From NCBI GenBank assembly GCA_018907035.1, contig JACCIC010000065.1, positions 310,001-374,000 on the forward strand: 64,000 nucleotides of DNA. The letters run 5' to 3'. Shown one piece after another: positions 1-13,300 of this stretch (position 1 is its first letter; every line of letters begins with the position of its first letter). The translations under genes and the position numbers were made by a program. Below the pieces are notes generated by a model. The model had not been told where the DNA came from and searched no databases. It worked only from the letters and a program-made list of their open reading frames with translations. Source of the stretch: Sycobia sp. Sy_11 (lineage: Eukaryota > Arthropoda > Insecta > Hymenoptera > Epichrysomallidae).

Positions 1-19
1 ATATATATATATATATATA
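1..19. repeat. (TA)n microsatellite end
   Basis: The window opens in an AT dinucleotide run that directly abuts the Tc1-like element. Tc1/mariner elements insert at TA, so a TA microsatellite is an easy target. The full length of the run is not visible. Confidence 0.85.
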
Positions 20-20
20 G

Positions 21-1178
21 ACAGTCAATCAAGTAAGAGCGTGGTCGACTTTACAGGTAATGAAAGATTTTGCTTTAATTCTTTCGCAAGCCGATAAAGG
101 AAAGCTTTGTCCTTGATGCATTATCAACGAAGATTCAGTTGTCGTTGATCTTTTGAAAGAGAATTACGTTAAACGCCATGAGTGCTAAGTACGCGTCGCG
201 CTAGTAGACTGTGTTCCTTTGCATCCACCCGAAAGGTATCAAAATGTTGCAATCAATGACAGCTAAAAACATGAGAAAGTCGAAGGCATTTGTACAGAAA
301 AAGTGGGTAAAGCGATATAAAGTGGTGAAAAATATCGATGATATACCAGAACGTGGCTCGATAGGAAAAGTGGACAAAAAGGATGAAGAAAGAATAGTGT
401 ATCTGTTTTTCAGGAATCAATGAAGAAGCCTCTGTGGACTGAAAAACATGTGACAAAATGACTCTCTTGAGCGCATGACAATATTGATGGAGATTTTCAA
501 AATGTCATTTTTACTGATGAATGTTTTATATGGGCACGTTGTGTCCTCATGCGAGCTTGGTCAACTTCTACCAGTAGGCTTGTTCAGCGAACCGTAAAAC
601 ACGGAATAAAGGTGCATCTTTGGGGCTGCTTCTCAAAGCAGGGATTCGGCACTTTGCACCTCTTTATGGGCAACCTAAATGTCGAGAAAATGATAAAAAT
701 CTATAAAAAGGCTTTACTGCCATCTGCCAAACGATGGTTCATCAGAAAAAAATGAAGATTGGATTCCGCAGAAGGACAACGATCCTAAATACCGCAGCAA
801 GCTCTGTACTGAGTGGAAGACTCAATTTGGAATCATTACATTGGATTGGCAATCGCAGTCACCCGATGCAAACTCTATTGAAAATCTGTGGACACATATT
901 AAACAGAAGCTTCGTGGAAAACGCACACACACTTTGAAGCAGTTATCTTACCAAATTCGTCGTATCTGGAGATCGTTGCCACTAGAATACGTCGTCAAAA
1001 CAGTAGAAAGCATGCCTCGGAGATGCCAGGCAATTATCGACGCCAGTGGTGACCGGACATATTATTGATCTATTACACTCTTGTTTGTAATGTGTACAAT
1101 GTATATATAAATATGAAAGTTTCATCAAATAAATTTTTTTATAAATTAAGACGACCACGCTCTTACTTGCCAGATTGT
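21..1178 (+). mobile_element. Tc1-like DNA transposon, decayed
   Basis: The left end (21-50) and the reverse complement of the right end (1149-1178) match over about 30 bp, sharing the core AAGTAAGAGCGTGGTCG, so these are terminal inverted repeats. Both ends sit next to TA-rich sequence, as expected for Tc1/mariner TA insertion. The 1.16-kb interior carries a broken transposase on the plus strand. The element lies upstream of the first visible dehydrogenase exon, probably in an intron of that gene because the gene's N-terminal exon is missing from the window. Both termini are still recognisable, so the copy may be mobilised in trans if a related transposase exists; that is inference. Confidence 0.88.
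211..1068 (+). pseudogene. Tc1-family transposase, frameshifted
   Basis: Three pieces can be read. The first, at 211-423, has the length and basic character of the N-terminal DNA-binding half and ends at a TGA. The second, about 500-755, contains FTDE (first catalytic Asp, about 510-521), the HLWGCFSKQGFGTLHLF block and KALLPSAKRW. The third, 745-1068, is in another frame and holds the DNDPK block (second catalytic Asp, 775-789) and SPDANSIENLW with its downstream acidic residue, so the DD(E/D) triad is still visible. The break between the last two lies in an A-run at about 746-752. Stop codons also interrupt the stretch 421-500. It cannot make a full transposase as written. The family is recognised from these motifs; the exact lineage within Tc1 is not. 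Confidence 0.85.
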
Positions 1179-2025
1179 ATATATAAACGTTTTAAATATC
1201 GCTTTGCAATATTTTTGTAATCCCAGCGAATTATGTTTTAATTAACAACGATCCCCATTTTTAGCTTGGTGAAGTTAGCGTACTTTTTGCTGAGAAAACC
1301 CTCTTATTTCGCTCCTATTTCTAAGAGCTTAAACGCTCTTTGTCGTTCTTTATTTAAATAAAGAATTAAATTTTTTATTTTTCATATACCTGTTCCATAT
1401 AAGATCGAAATAAGCTTCAAATATTTTTGAATTCAACTTACTATTTTCAATTTTTTACTTGTATAACGTAAATTTCTATCAAGAAGTAATTACATATATA
1501 AAGACTTGGCCATAAATACTATTTTTATTTTATATTAAAATTTTAAAAGAGAAATGTCCATTAAAAATATCGTAGGCTATATTTTTAATATTAAAGAATA
1601 CTGTACATTAATTGTATATATTTCTATGATAATATATATAATTAACTAGTCATTTACTCTTCATGTATTACATCTGTGAAAATGCTCAATGTTCGAAACA
1701 ATATCCAAAGCCGGAGTATGGAAGCAATTTTGAAATACTATATAAGTATGTTGTTCAATGATATTGAACATGATTTTTTAGAATATTTATTACATTACAA
1801 AGAAGATACATTTTAAATAATATTACAAGTTTTTTTAAAGGTGATTTTCGTATTATTATTATAACCTAAAAATACTTAAATCGTCATAAATTGCTATTAG
1901 AAGACTTAGACAGTTTAAAACATTCATTCACAAGTATAGAACTATGCGTTTTTGAGCTCTAGTCATTGATGGCATATATATTGAAAGATCCATTATAATA
2001 ATTCATTTTTTTATACTACTTATAG
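1179..2025. other. AT-rich stretch, probable intron
   Basis: No coding segment is recognised. The stretch ends in a splice acceptor (TATAG at 2021-2025) in front of the first dehydrogenase exon, so it is probably the 3' part of an intron whose upstream exon is outside the window. Confidence 0.6.
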
Positions 2026-5000
2026 GGCTCCTTTCCCTGCAAGCAGTCGGGCCCGCTGACTCTCGGCCACGAGTTTTGCGGCACGATCGTGTCGATCGGC
2101 GACGAAGTACGGACGTTCAAGGTCGGCGATCAGGTCGCGATCGATCCCAATAGCCCGTGCGACCTGTGCGACGCCTGCCACAGCGGCTCGTATCAGCTCT
2201 GCTCAGCGGGCGGGATCAATAACACCATCGGAATTTTCCGGGACGGTGGATGGTCCACCCACGCCGTCGTCCCCGACACTCAAGTGAGTTTCCCCTCCAT
2301 ATTTTTGTAAATAAGGATTAAAGATCGTGTAATTTCGTATAGTGGCAAAACAATGCAAAAAAATCATTCTCTTAAATTAAAACACATTTATTAATTGCAA
2401 GAATATAGTTTATTTCAATCGAAGAGATACATCTTTAGTCTATAGTAAATATTTTTACAGTTTATAAAAACAGTTTTCCTGCTAAAGTACAAGTAAATAT
2501 TTATTGATAATAGAAAATTGTGATGAGATGAATTAAGCAATAAAGCATTGCTATATTATACTATAGATAAAACAATGTAAATAAATAAATAATAATGTTA
2601 ATAAGTATTATAAATTATATAACATTTTGTATTGAATCAACGAGCATCGAGCATTGATGGCGTTATCTTACATCATTCACTTTCTTTGTCAAATTTAATT
2701 AATAAAATTCATAAATTTTTATTTATCTAATATTTATAATCATCCCTTTAAACTTTGAAATATAAAACGTGAAACATTGAGGTCTAAATTAACTTTTTTA
2801 GTAAAGGAGAGTATGATTGTCCCATTTAACAAACATTTCCTAATCTACAAAATCCAACGTTTGCAGAGAGAGTCGTTCCGACTTCTCTTCAGAGACTAAA
2901 ATAAAAGATATCAATGAATATATATACTAGCATCTCCTTCACCTACACATCTTTCCTTTTTCCATCTTCAAATAAATAAATATTCCATGTTTTATCTTTC
3001 AGATTCTACGGGGATGATTATAAATACGGATTGTCTGGCTGTCATCATAATTATACTATATTAGTTTGTTAAAAAAAAAACTGCAATACAGATAAAAATA
3101 TTTATTAGTTTCCTTTATATCAGCCGATATAAGTACAATTATTAATTTCAAACTTCAGTCATGTACACAATATTTTAGCTGATTATTTTTCAATTTTTTT
3201 TAATTACAATTTCAACAGCATTGAATAAGCCGTAATTGAATGAAAAACTAACTAAATAAATAAACGGTATTGCTTATAATATACATATACATATATATAT
3301 GGTAATATAATATGGTACATAATACCATAAACTTTTCATCAAAGTTAGAAAATTGTATGTATATAGTAAAAAGGATAAAAAGTGTAACTTTTGAATTGAC
3401 TTATAATTTTAATGTTTAATTCATAAATTGTACTTACGTCAACTGTTGTGAATTAAATTAATAAATATTTGTATCGATCTTACAGGCTTTATACACTAAT
3501 ACGCTATACTAATATAATAACAGTTACATTCTCCTTGTTTATAATGACCCTCATAAAATCTGAAATAGAAATTATTACTAAAAACTAAAATAAAACTTAA
3601 ATTAAATTCAAAATAAAAATAAAATAATCTATATTTTATCTTAGTTCAGGGCAACTTGATTGCCCCCACCATCTTAAATTTCAATTTACCCTTAATTTCC
3701 GAGGTTCCTAACTGTTCTGGTTCGACTTCAGGAACAAAACTATAGTGTTTCAAAATAAAATATATATAAAATTACAATTTATATAAAGTAGATGTTTTAA
3801 AAAGCATATAAAATTTGTATGAGGTTATCGCCGAAGCTTTATATTTTTATTCAAATTTTGCGACAGTGTAAGAAATCAGATCATATAGGGACTTCATCGA
3901 CTTTTATATGATTGTTGAATATTTTAAATGTTGATCATGCACTGTAAAATAATGAGATATTTTATCGAACCATCAGTTAAACCTTATTTCATATTTTGAT
4001 TTAAAATTTCAATCTTTGTCATAGTAGTCAACAGATGAGAAACTGATGAAGTTGAATATATTTAATGTTATAATTTTTAAATCAACCTTTATAAGAATTA
4101 TTTGAAGTTAAAACCTATCAGCTCTTTACGCTATAAATTTTCACGTGTAAAAACATGATTTTCATTTTTGTCTCAATCTATAGATTCATAAATAAAAGTT
4201 CGGCGACGTATTATGTTAAAATCTTAAGTTACTCTTTAAATGACAGTATGAGATAGTTCAAATCAATTTCAAGCGACTATCGAGTATCCAGAGAAAAATT
4301 TCAAACCTTACAAAAATGATAATTCAATCTTTCTAAAATCTTTGTATCACGCTGTATATCATTGCCGCAGAATAATATTCACAAAATTTATGAGTTTCTG
4401 TTATAAAATATAAATTTGCGATTTTGTTTTTATAAAATATGACTTATCTTTGCACAAACTTTTATCAGTTCATAATAAATTTGAATCCAATTTTTCTTTC
4501 TTTTAACGAAAAATGTATATTAAGTATTAATAAATGACATCAATATTACGATTAAATTAAGAAGTTCGTCATTTTTCGAAGGCATTGTAAAATAGTATTT
4601 TCATATTTTTTGTTCACTAAAATTGTACTTGTGATACACGTATATACCGCAGAAAAAGGACTATAAAGTTTATTAAAATAATACTAAAGCAATAAATAAA
4701 TAATAAATATTGGATCCATATTGTTTATAATTTTTCATTAGAGGAAATCGGAGCATTTTCTACTATTACAAAAAGATTTCTTATTTGGATCTGATACTCT
4801 CATAAAATACTAATTATATATATATCGGATATGAAAATATTGATATTACTAAGTTTTGTAGCTATATGTAATAAGTCTTAATATATTAAAAATTTGTTTC
4901 TGTTATTTTGCTTCATAATAAATTAAAGATAAAAGTATCATCTATTATTACTATCCTGCGTCTTTAAGATTTAAAAATTTTTCCGTCACGTTATTACTTC

Positions 5001-6344
5001 TTTTCATTCTTTTAATTTCAGTTCTTTGTAGATTAACTTTGTGGAGTAGTATCTTCTTGTGTAATGAATTAAATATATGTACATATGTTTAAAATGTTGA
5101 AGTTTTTCTTTTAATCAGTTGATTATTGATTGCATTTTTATATTTTTAATTTAAAGGAAAAGAAAATAAAAACAAAAAAACAAAAGTCGACTTTTGTAAT
5201 ATCTAAAAGTATAGTTTACAACAATGTGGGCAGGTCTACCTCGTGCCCGATGGCATCGAAATGTCCGAAGCCGCTCTCACGGAGCCGCTAGCATGCCTGG
5301 CCCACGGCTGGGACAGAATGAATCCCATCAATGTCGGCCAAAAGGTACTCATACTAGGTGCGGGCATTATCGGCTTGCTCTGGGCTTGTCTACTTCATTT
5401 GCACGGGCTGCGCAAGACCGTTACGATCTCCGAGCCGCAGGAGTCCAGAAAACGGATAGTTCAGGAACTTGGTAAAAAAATTTTCTTCAAATCGACAATA
5501 ATTCAAAATTTATATATTGATATTGTTAGATGTTGTTTTTGTCAAAGCTACTTTTTAAAGTTGACAGACAGTTGTTTTTACGCTTACTTATGTGGAATTT
5601 ATTAATCTTACACACAATGAAAAAAATACTACTCAAAGTTTCTGCAAAAAATTAAACTGACTTTTTATTACGTATATAGTTTTTATTTCTAATAATGATA
5701 ACTTAATAACTAATGTTTGAGTAAAAAATAACAGTTTATTTTTTAATGCCTGAAAAAATGATTTAAAATTAAATTACTTTTTTCTTGTGAGAAAAATAAT
5801 TCTTGTATATGAAGTTCAGATACATTTTAAAACGAAAAATGTGTATTATTTTCAGAAAATTTAATTGAATTTTTTCTTTAGGATTAGAGTATGATGTAAA
5901 TAGTCCAGCTGAGTTAAAAGGCAAAGAATTTGAATTAGTAGTGGACTGTAGTGGATCTGGACCTGCTATAGAATCTGCGATTCCCTTGTTATCTTCGGGT
6001 GGTCGACTTTGCGTCTTCGGTGTTGCTGATCCAAAAACCAAAATCGCTTTTGAACCATATCAGGTATTTATGTTGGTGCTAATGCTAGTATACTATACTA
6101 ACTCGATTGCCGACTTAATAGTATTCAATAATATTTTCAGATGTATAAAAAAGAGTTGACTTTTTCCGGAGTCATTATAAATCCATTCACATTTCCAAAA
6201 GGTATTGGTTTGCTACAAGCCATGTCTGGTACTTATTTAAAGTATGAAAAATTAGGAATAAAGGTTTTTACACTATTCGAGTATAGGAAAGCTCTGGAAG
6301 CTTTAAAAAAAGGCAGTATAAGCAAGGCTGTGTTTAAATTGTAA
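2026..6344 (+). CDS. Zinc-type polyol/alcohol dehydrogenase, 3' part (D-arabinitol or altritol dehydrogenase-like)
   Basis: Medium-chain NAD(P)-dependent dehydrogenase of the sorbitol/threonine dehydrogenase type, expected to oxidise a sugar alcohol with catalytic zinc in the cytosol; the substrate cannot be told from sequence. Exons 2026-2283, 5234-5471, 5882-6063 and 6141-6344 join in frame with GT/AG borders (phases 0, 1, 0) and end in TAA. The first visible exon has the zinc signature GHEFCG and the structural-zinc cysteines in CDLCDACHSGSYQLC (spacing 2, 2, 7). The second has the dinucleotide-binding GAGIIG. The third has DCSGSGPAIE. The last has the KKELTFSG and INPF blocks and the C-terminal GSISKAVFKL. 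About the first 55 residues, including the start, are missing and should lie left of the window. The 2.95-kb intron carries a foldback repeat. Family call firm, substrate name tentative. Confidence 0.9.
2990..3645. repeat. Foldback repeat A (long imperfect inverted repeat)
   Basis: About 3000-3155 and the reverse complement of 3425-3560 align over about 140 bp, sharing blocks such as ATAAATATTT, GTACAATT and GATTATAAA. The spacer is about 270 bp and AT-rich. The right arm continues to about 3645 with GAAATAGAAATTA and an A-rich tail. The same sequence unit recurs as foldback B at 63.2-63.7 kb. It lies inside a dehydrogenase intron. It resembles a non-autonomous MITE/foldback element; no target duplication was resolved. 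Confidence 0.6.
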
Positions 6345-7185
6345 AATTTACTAATATTATTTTTTAATTATATAATACAAATATATAGAAAAACAACAAG
6401 GTTTTGTTTTTTTTGTTATTAATCCTAATAGTCGCGTATTAAAAAACATATTTTATCCGTCAAACGGGTATAAATGTCTAATCTAATATTGTAAAAATTT
6501 TATCATATAAATCAGCTTATAGAGATTCTACTCGCATTAAAATTGTAATAAGATATGTAAATTATATCAGCGATGGTTAGAGTATAAAAATTGTGGTCCA
6601 TCAGATTCCTTGCTTAAGTCACTAATTATTGCTTTGTTCTATCGACTTAACGCTTATCGCATATTAGTTAAAATTATGAGCTGTGTGATTCTACTAGCTC
6701 TAATATCTTAGTCGTTGAGATTCTGTTATAGTAAATTAGTCAATTATAGATTGAGCTCTGGAGGGAATGTGTAATCAGTCCAATCAGACAATACGATTCT
6801 GATTAAACGATACCTTCTGGATCAATGGCCTTGAGCATTGTCATATTGACTTCTAATTTAAGTAATACACTTTATCAAAACAGTAAGGCTTATAGAAATA
6901 AATAAGAGCCATTTTGAAGTTACATGACATTGACTTGCTGCCCATAATAATCCTGGATAATTAATGTTTGGTATCGAGACTTCTGTAACATAAATAGTCT
7001 TAATTTAACAAACTAACAATAAGTATGAAACAAGGAATATCATACAAATAAAATAAAGAATAACATTATTAACAATAAAGACAATGATTTTCAAAATTAA
7101 CAATCATTCTAAAACATAAGTCGTTCTAAAAAAGTTACTATTATTACAATGCATCATTTCTAAACAAAACAATTTCTAAATAAAC
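6345..7185. other. Short region between convergent genes
   Basis: The plus-strand dehydrogenase and minus-strand Lachesin converge here, so this should hold both 3' untranslated regions. No ORF, structured RNA or canonical AATAAA close to either stop was recognised. Confidence 0.5.
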
Positions 7186-10100
7186 TTACCTTATTATTGA
7201 GGCTAAGAATAAGGCAATGGTCATCAATAGACCAGATGAAATTGGAACTACACCAGCAGCATAATACGCTTGACCACAAGCAGGTGGGCATACAGGTATA
7301 ATAGTTTCTGCGCAAAAAAGGGGGAACAACAAACTATGGCATGCCACTACTGACAATTAATACAATACGCTATCTATATATTAGGTTCAATATGTTCACA
7401 TATTACAGAATACATGCATGTAAGGAAATAAAAAAACAAATAGATTCTTCCATTTATATAGATATGCGTCATTACAATAAAAAACTTACCAAAAAGTACA
7501 ACTCGAGTTTCAGCTGTGCCAAGCTTATTAGCAGCCTTGCAAACATACTCGCCATATTGTTTTTTTTCTATTGTAATTACACGAAGAGTAGTATCTGTAT
7601 ACTCATCTGCAGTAGCGAAATGAGATATACTGTAATGCTGGTTATTGGAAAGCTGAACATCATCTTTATGCCAAGTAATGCCAGGTGGGGGATAGGCTTC
7701 GACATGGCATTCCAAATCCATATCATATTGTAAAGCTTGTCCAAGACGAGGACGTGGAGCACTAATAACAGGAGCAAATTCAATTTCTAAATTAATATTA
7801 CGTCGAGCACCTCGTCCAACTCCATTTTCAGCAACACAATAGTATGTTCCACGATCTTCTTTACGAACTGAGGCAATTTTCAATGTGTTTCCTCTGTAAT
7901 AGTTTTAAGTTGAAATCTTATAGTAAACATTTACAAGAAATATCTCTGTGACACATACCTATAAATTGATCCACCCGTTGGTAGTATAGCATTATTTTCT
8001 CTACGCCAAGAAATTTTGGGGACAGGAAATCCACCAGCATAACATTCTAAATGAATAGGCTGTCCTTCGCTTACAACAAGTGAACGAGTAGAGTTATCAC
8101 TAATAATCGGGGGTCTTCGTACTTGTAATTCTACTTCAGCCGAAATTTTACTGCTAGTAGAAATTAAAATCTGGCATTGATATAAGCCTGCATCTGTTTC
8201 TTGAATATCCTTTATCTAAATAAGCATTAAACAGTTAATATACAACATATCATTTACATATTTTTTTATTTATTTATAAATAATATAAATAAATTTTCAA
8301 ATGCATAATAGCACACTATACCTGAAGTGTGTATGTTGAAGATGATGCATCTGATCTAAGAGCAAATCTGCTATCTCTTATAATAAGGGCAGTATTTGTA
8401 GAAATTGGCAATTGGTCTTCTCTACTTTTGCTAACTTTAATCCATAATACTGGATAATCTTGACTATACTGAACTGAACAAACAAACTCAACTGTACCTC
8501 CAATATCTTTAATTTGTTCTTGTGAAATGTATGATATTGTAGGTGTCCTTTGAGTAATTGCTAAATATAAAATAAGTAAAATTTAGATTACATTAAAGAA
8601 GTTTTTTTTAAATGATTTTATATTTTGAAAATTACAAATTAAAAAAAAGTTTTACTTTATAGATTAAAATAAGTATTTCCTGAAATCTAAAGAGTATAAA
8701 TAGTATGAACTAGATTAAATATTAAATGATAAAAAGACTTAAGACCTTTAAAAGAATAAACACAACCATTTTTTAAATATATAATTTAATCAAATTAAAA
8801 ATTGAAAGAATTAAATGTATATATATTTAAAATTGGTTGTTTTTATGTATCATAGAATTGTCAGTTACAGAATTTATAATATAGCTTAGTCATTTATTAT
8901 GAAGATGAATATTATAAAGATGAACTTTTTACTAATTGCTTTTTACATGTAAATGTTCAATTTTGTAGCAAAAATCAATATATTAATTACATAGTGGTGG
9001 CTATCTGAATATCAAATTAAATAATCTTAAAATAAAGTTGGGAGTAGCAGCCAGCTAACATAATATACCGAAAATCTAATTACTTCTAATGTATTGCCTA
9101 AGTTTCATCTAATAACAGGATTTATTTCTAAATTTACAGATTTAAGTTGCTCTTACACGTTGCCAGTAATTATTTTGCCACTGAGTAATGCTACTAATAT
9201 ACTATAATATACAGTAAGGTTATAGGTAATACTCAGCTAATAGCATCAATTAAAATAATTAAATGTTTTGTAACATATTGATTCAATTATATTTCACGAA
9301 AATAATATTTATTTTTAGCCTCTAAATAGAAGTACAATCTTATTTTTTATTAATTTATTTTGAAAAAGGTATTTCTTACAACTGCTTATAAGAAAAGTTA
9401 TATGTTATATTATACAATATAAACTTTTACATTTAAGTTGTTATTTATTTTTAACTATATTTTGAAAAATACCAAAGAGCACTTTAAAATATAAAAAAAA
9501 ATTTGTAGAATATATATTTAATTTATGAATAATATAATATACTTATCACATTATCAAATTAGATTATATATTTTTTTATAATTTTTGAATTATATATACT
9601 GACAATAATTTGTGTATTTCATAAAATTAACATTTCTATATTTTAAAATATATATCTCATTAATTAGTTCAAAAATATACCAATCAATGCTTTAAATGAA
9701 ATATTTCTGATATATCTTTTTCATAGTAGGGAAATTCAGTATTTCTAAAACTATCAAAATATACAAATGAATATCTTTATTTTATACTTTAATTGAAATT
9801 ACAATAATCATATGCTTTATTAAAAGTATTAGCGAAAGCCAAAGCGTAATTTTTCGATAACGAATATTTCATTTAAAATTTAATTAGATATAATGATTGA
9901 AACTAATAACTAACTCAATTTCTTTATTCAAAAATTTTTAGCATTTATAATTAAAATTTATTTATAATTATAATTAAAATTATTTTATAATTAATAAAAT
10001 ACACATAAAATTCCACGCAAAATTCTATCAGAACGAGATTTGTGTAATGCTGGAAAATTTCACCTTTATACGAGAACCCGTGTTTGGAGACAAACAGATG

Positions 10101-10367
10101 AAAAACAACAAATTTATAGTGACGTTGACGCCTACTAAAAAATAACACTCTCAGCGTGTACATTATAGCTTTACGCTAAATGAAAACATTCGAAGCTTAT
10201 CAATATACGCATATGTACATCAATCGCATGATCTAGTATTCTCTAGGTAGTTACGCGTTCAACAAATAAAATTGAAAGAATAAAAATATAACACAGAGAC
10301 AACAGTGACTTTTTGGCTTACCCAATTGCAGTAAACTAAAAATAAATATCACACCCAAAAAACTCAT
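7186..10367 (-). CDS. Lac: Lachesin, Ig-domain GPI-anchored adhesion protein
   Basis: Cell-surface immunoglobulin protein; Drosophila Lachesin acts at septate junctions and in axon and tracheal development. Five exons on the minus strand join in frame: 10367-10322 (signal peptide, MSFLGVIFIFSLLQLG), 8560-8322, 8215-7959, 7893-7490 and 7307-7186, giving 355 codons, close to the roughly 359 of the fly protein. Family landmarks are RTPTISYISQEQIKDIGGTV at the mature N terminus, DAGLYQCQ closing Ig1, RRPPIISDNSTRS starting Ig2, EDRGTYYCVAENGVG closing Ig2, and APRPRLGQALQYDMDLEC plus NNQHYSISHFATADEYTD in Ig3. The protein ends with a short hydrophobic tail (LLMTIALFLASII), as expected for GPI attachment. 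The TAA stop at 7188-7186 lies inside a perfect AAG|GTAAGT donor sequence, so an alternative C terminus is possible. Confidence 0.95.
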
Positions 10368-13300
10368 TTTTCTGAGTTGATTCGTTGCGGGCCGTGGGGA
10401 CAAAACTTTTGTTGACTAAACAAGAGTTATAATTACAACTTACAACTTAACAACTGAGTCAAAATGCTTGGCGCTGACGAATTGATCAACTCAGTCGACG
10501 CGCCCAAGCCCCAAAGGCGTAGAATATAATGCGAATGAGCAAAGATGTTGGTACTTACGGTAATTCTGGTATATCCAGGTATATCGTATACATATAGTGT
10601 ATACGATAGTTCAAAGAAAAGGTAAGGAACAGGTGCATGGTCAGGTTAGGTCAGGTGTAGTGTAGCGCCATTGCCGTAGTATGTCGAGCCTGTGCCTGTT
10701 GAGGATTGGCTCCGCTTCGCTATCCTGAGTTTGAATGTGGTTTGAACCAGTGGTTTGAAAAAGGCAGATCGATAGCATTGTATCGAGGCTTTTTTAATTA
10801 TTCCAGATTGTACCAGAGAATTACTATTCACAATTTAAATATTATATACGTTACTAGACTGGAAACTAAAGCCAACTAAAACAAATAAATATGACCGACA
10901 TGAGTATATAATAAACATTGAATAAGTACGCGAAAGTAGTTTTTACATTAGTAAAATTTCGAAGTTCTTTCATTATTTGTTTAAAAAAAGTAAAAATTAT
11001 TAACATTAAGCATAAATAGCGTTATAATAGAATAGTGAAAAGTGCAAAAATTGCATCATATAATTCTCTGCGTATGATCGAAAGGGTATATTGGTAAGAA
11101 CATCGCTTTTAGAAGTATTAATATTAATTTCAATTTTCAATGTATTGCTAAACCTAAAGCTGCTCAAATTATAAGATTAATTTATTTCATAATATTGCAG
11201 TGACGAACAATCATAAAAAATGGAAGAAAATGATAAAAATTAAATGCGATAAGAAAACAATAATTTATTATTATTCATTTAGTATATTATGTGTTAAAAT
11301 GTAAAGAACACAACTATATCATATTTTATTCTGTTTTTTAAATCTTCTATGGGTTTATTAACGATAGTATATATTTAAATAAATATTTTAATTATAAAGA
11401 TATATTTTTTAATTAATATACCAGTTCTGTCCATTTGAGCACTGTATATTATCAGATATTATCTGATATTATCATAATCTGTATTATAACTATACCAAGC
11501 ATGCCTAAACTCATTGACTGTCATTTTTGTTTTGAGCCGAGAGTTGGTTGAAGCAGTAAATACCAGCCATACCAGTAGATATCAGCAAATACCACTCTGA
11601 TACAAGTTAATACAGCTATAGGTTTTAAGTGTGCTTGAGCAGGTAAAGTAATCAACTGGTAGATGTTATGCCTGCTGCCTTGCTGCGGGCAGTGGCAAAT
11701 TGTAAAGCTGAAACTGGCTGAAATCAGAGATCTGCAACCATAGACATATATATACGGAATCAAGTGCACGAATATGTGCATTTATTTTAGTTATTTTTTC
11801 ATTTTATTTATTTTGGATATTAAAAAAATAATTGACATTAATTTACCATATGGAAGATTAATATTTGATATTGACAGTAGATAAATAAAATAATCAATAT
11901 ATAAAGGACCAAACATTGAATATTTTTTTAATAGTAACTAAACATATATGTTTGTATTTCTTTTAACTTTTTGAGTTAATAAAAACAATAATTAAATACA
12001 GATATAGATATTTTTAATTTAAATATAAAATTAAAAAAAAATATAATAATTTTACTTCGAATATAAGTAAGATATTTTTACAAAATTTCAATATTATTTC
12101 ACAAAATACTCGTGTTTTATAACATACTTTTTCAAAATGATTCAACAAAAATTCAGATATCATAGTGGCCTTAGTTTAAACAATAAATGTTTGCAAAAAT
12201 TCTTTTAAAAGTAAATGGAGAAAAAATTTTAGTATCTGCGGTCAAAATAATTAAAATAGTGCAACGAAAACCTATCGTATTATGTCCTGTAAATTCTATG
12301 CATTTTTTATTAATTAAGTAAGTTTTTGAATGTATGGTTCAATGGGGAAGTACGATATTCTTTCGGTAAAGTTTTGAAAAAAACAGGAACTGATGTTGAA
12401 TGCTGAACGAAAATATAACAATACTGTATATATTTATAAAATTGTTTTAATATCCTAAATTAAAAGTTTTAGAACTTTTAGAAATAATTTTTAAATTGCA
12501 TATAAGTGAAAATCTGACTTTTTTACACATTGAACTAATTTGTAATTAAATGGAACTTCAAGTTATTATATTTTTCTATTATATTTATTCCTATTGACAA
12601 GGCTTTGAAAACATAATTTTGTTATTATTATGGTAGTTTCGTCATTCTTTCAGTCCGTGCAATATAATAATAAATACAATAATAAATTACTGAATTTAGA
12701 AATATATTTTATATAAAGTTTTTATAAAATACATATAAGATTTATAAGTAGTAAATTTCTCAATATGCTAAGAAAATAAATTATTATGTTTGCCTTTATC
12801 ACAATCAGTAGGACATTTGATTATATCAGTGAACTAATTTTGAATTTAATTATAGAATAATTTTTATATTAATATTTGGAACTTTCGAAAAAGATATTAT
12901 ATAAATTTTTTATAAAATACATGAGAAGATGTATTTAAAAGTTCTACTATGCTACGAACACATCAAACCCGCCTAACTGATTTACTTTTGTTAAATGTAC
13001 ATAATTAATAAAAAGTAAACAATTTTTATTATGATTATGTACTTTTACCTTAGATTTTATATATTTACGTTATTTAGGTTATTTAAATGTGTATTACTTG
13101 AAACTTAGTGTATATAGACATTTAAGTTCAATATTGGATTTGTTCGCCTATAAATTTTGTAGGAACGGGCCTGACAAGTTCATACCTACTTGTTTTAATA
13201 ATTATGAATTATCAAAATAAATAGCAGAAGAATGTTCATCTAAAAACATCGATGATTCAAGATGATTAATTTTTTTTTTGAGTCCATGCGTGGACAAAAT

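Noticed and set aside
2026..2283. Possible bacterial contamination or horizontal transfer, because of the GC-rich dehydrogenase block
   Set aside because: It is bordered by splice sites and joins in phase to three further exons, one of them AT-rich, as in other exons of this genome.
10646..11781. Two minus-strand frames of 61 and 86 codons upstream of Lachesin
   Set aside because: No motif, no splice partners and AT- or Leu-biased composition; treated as chance.
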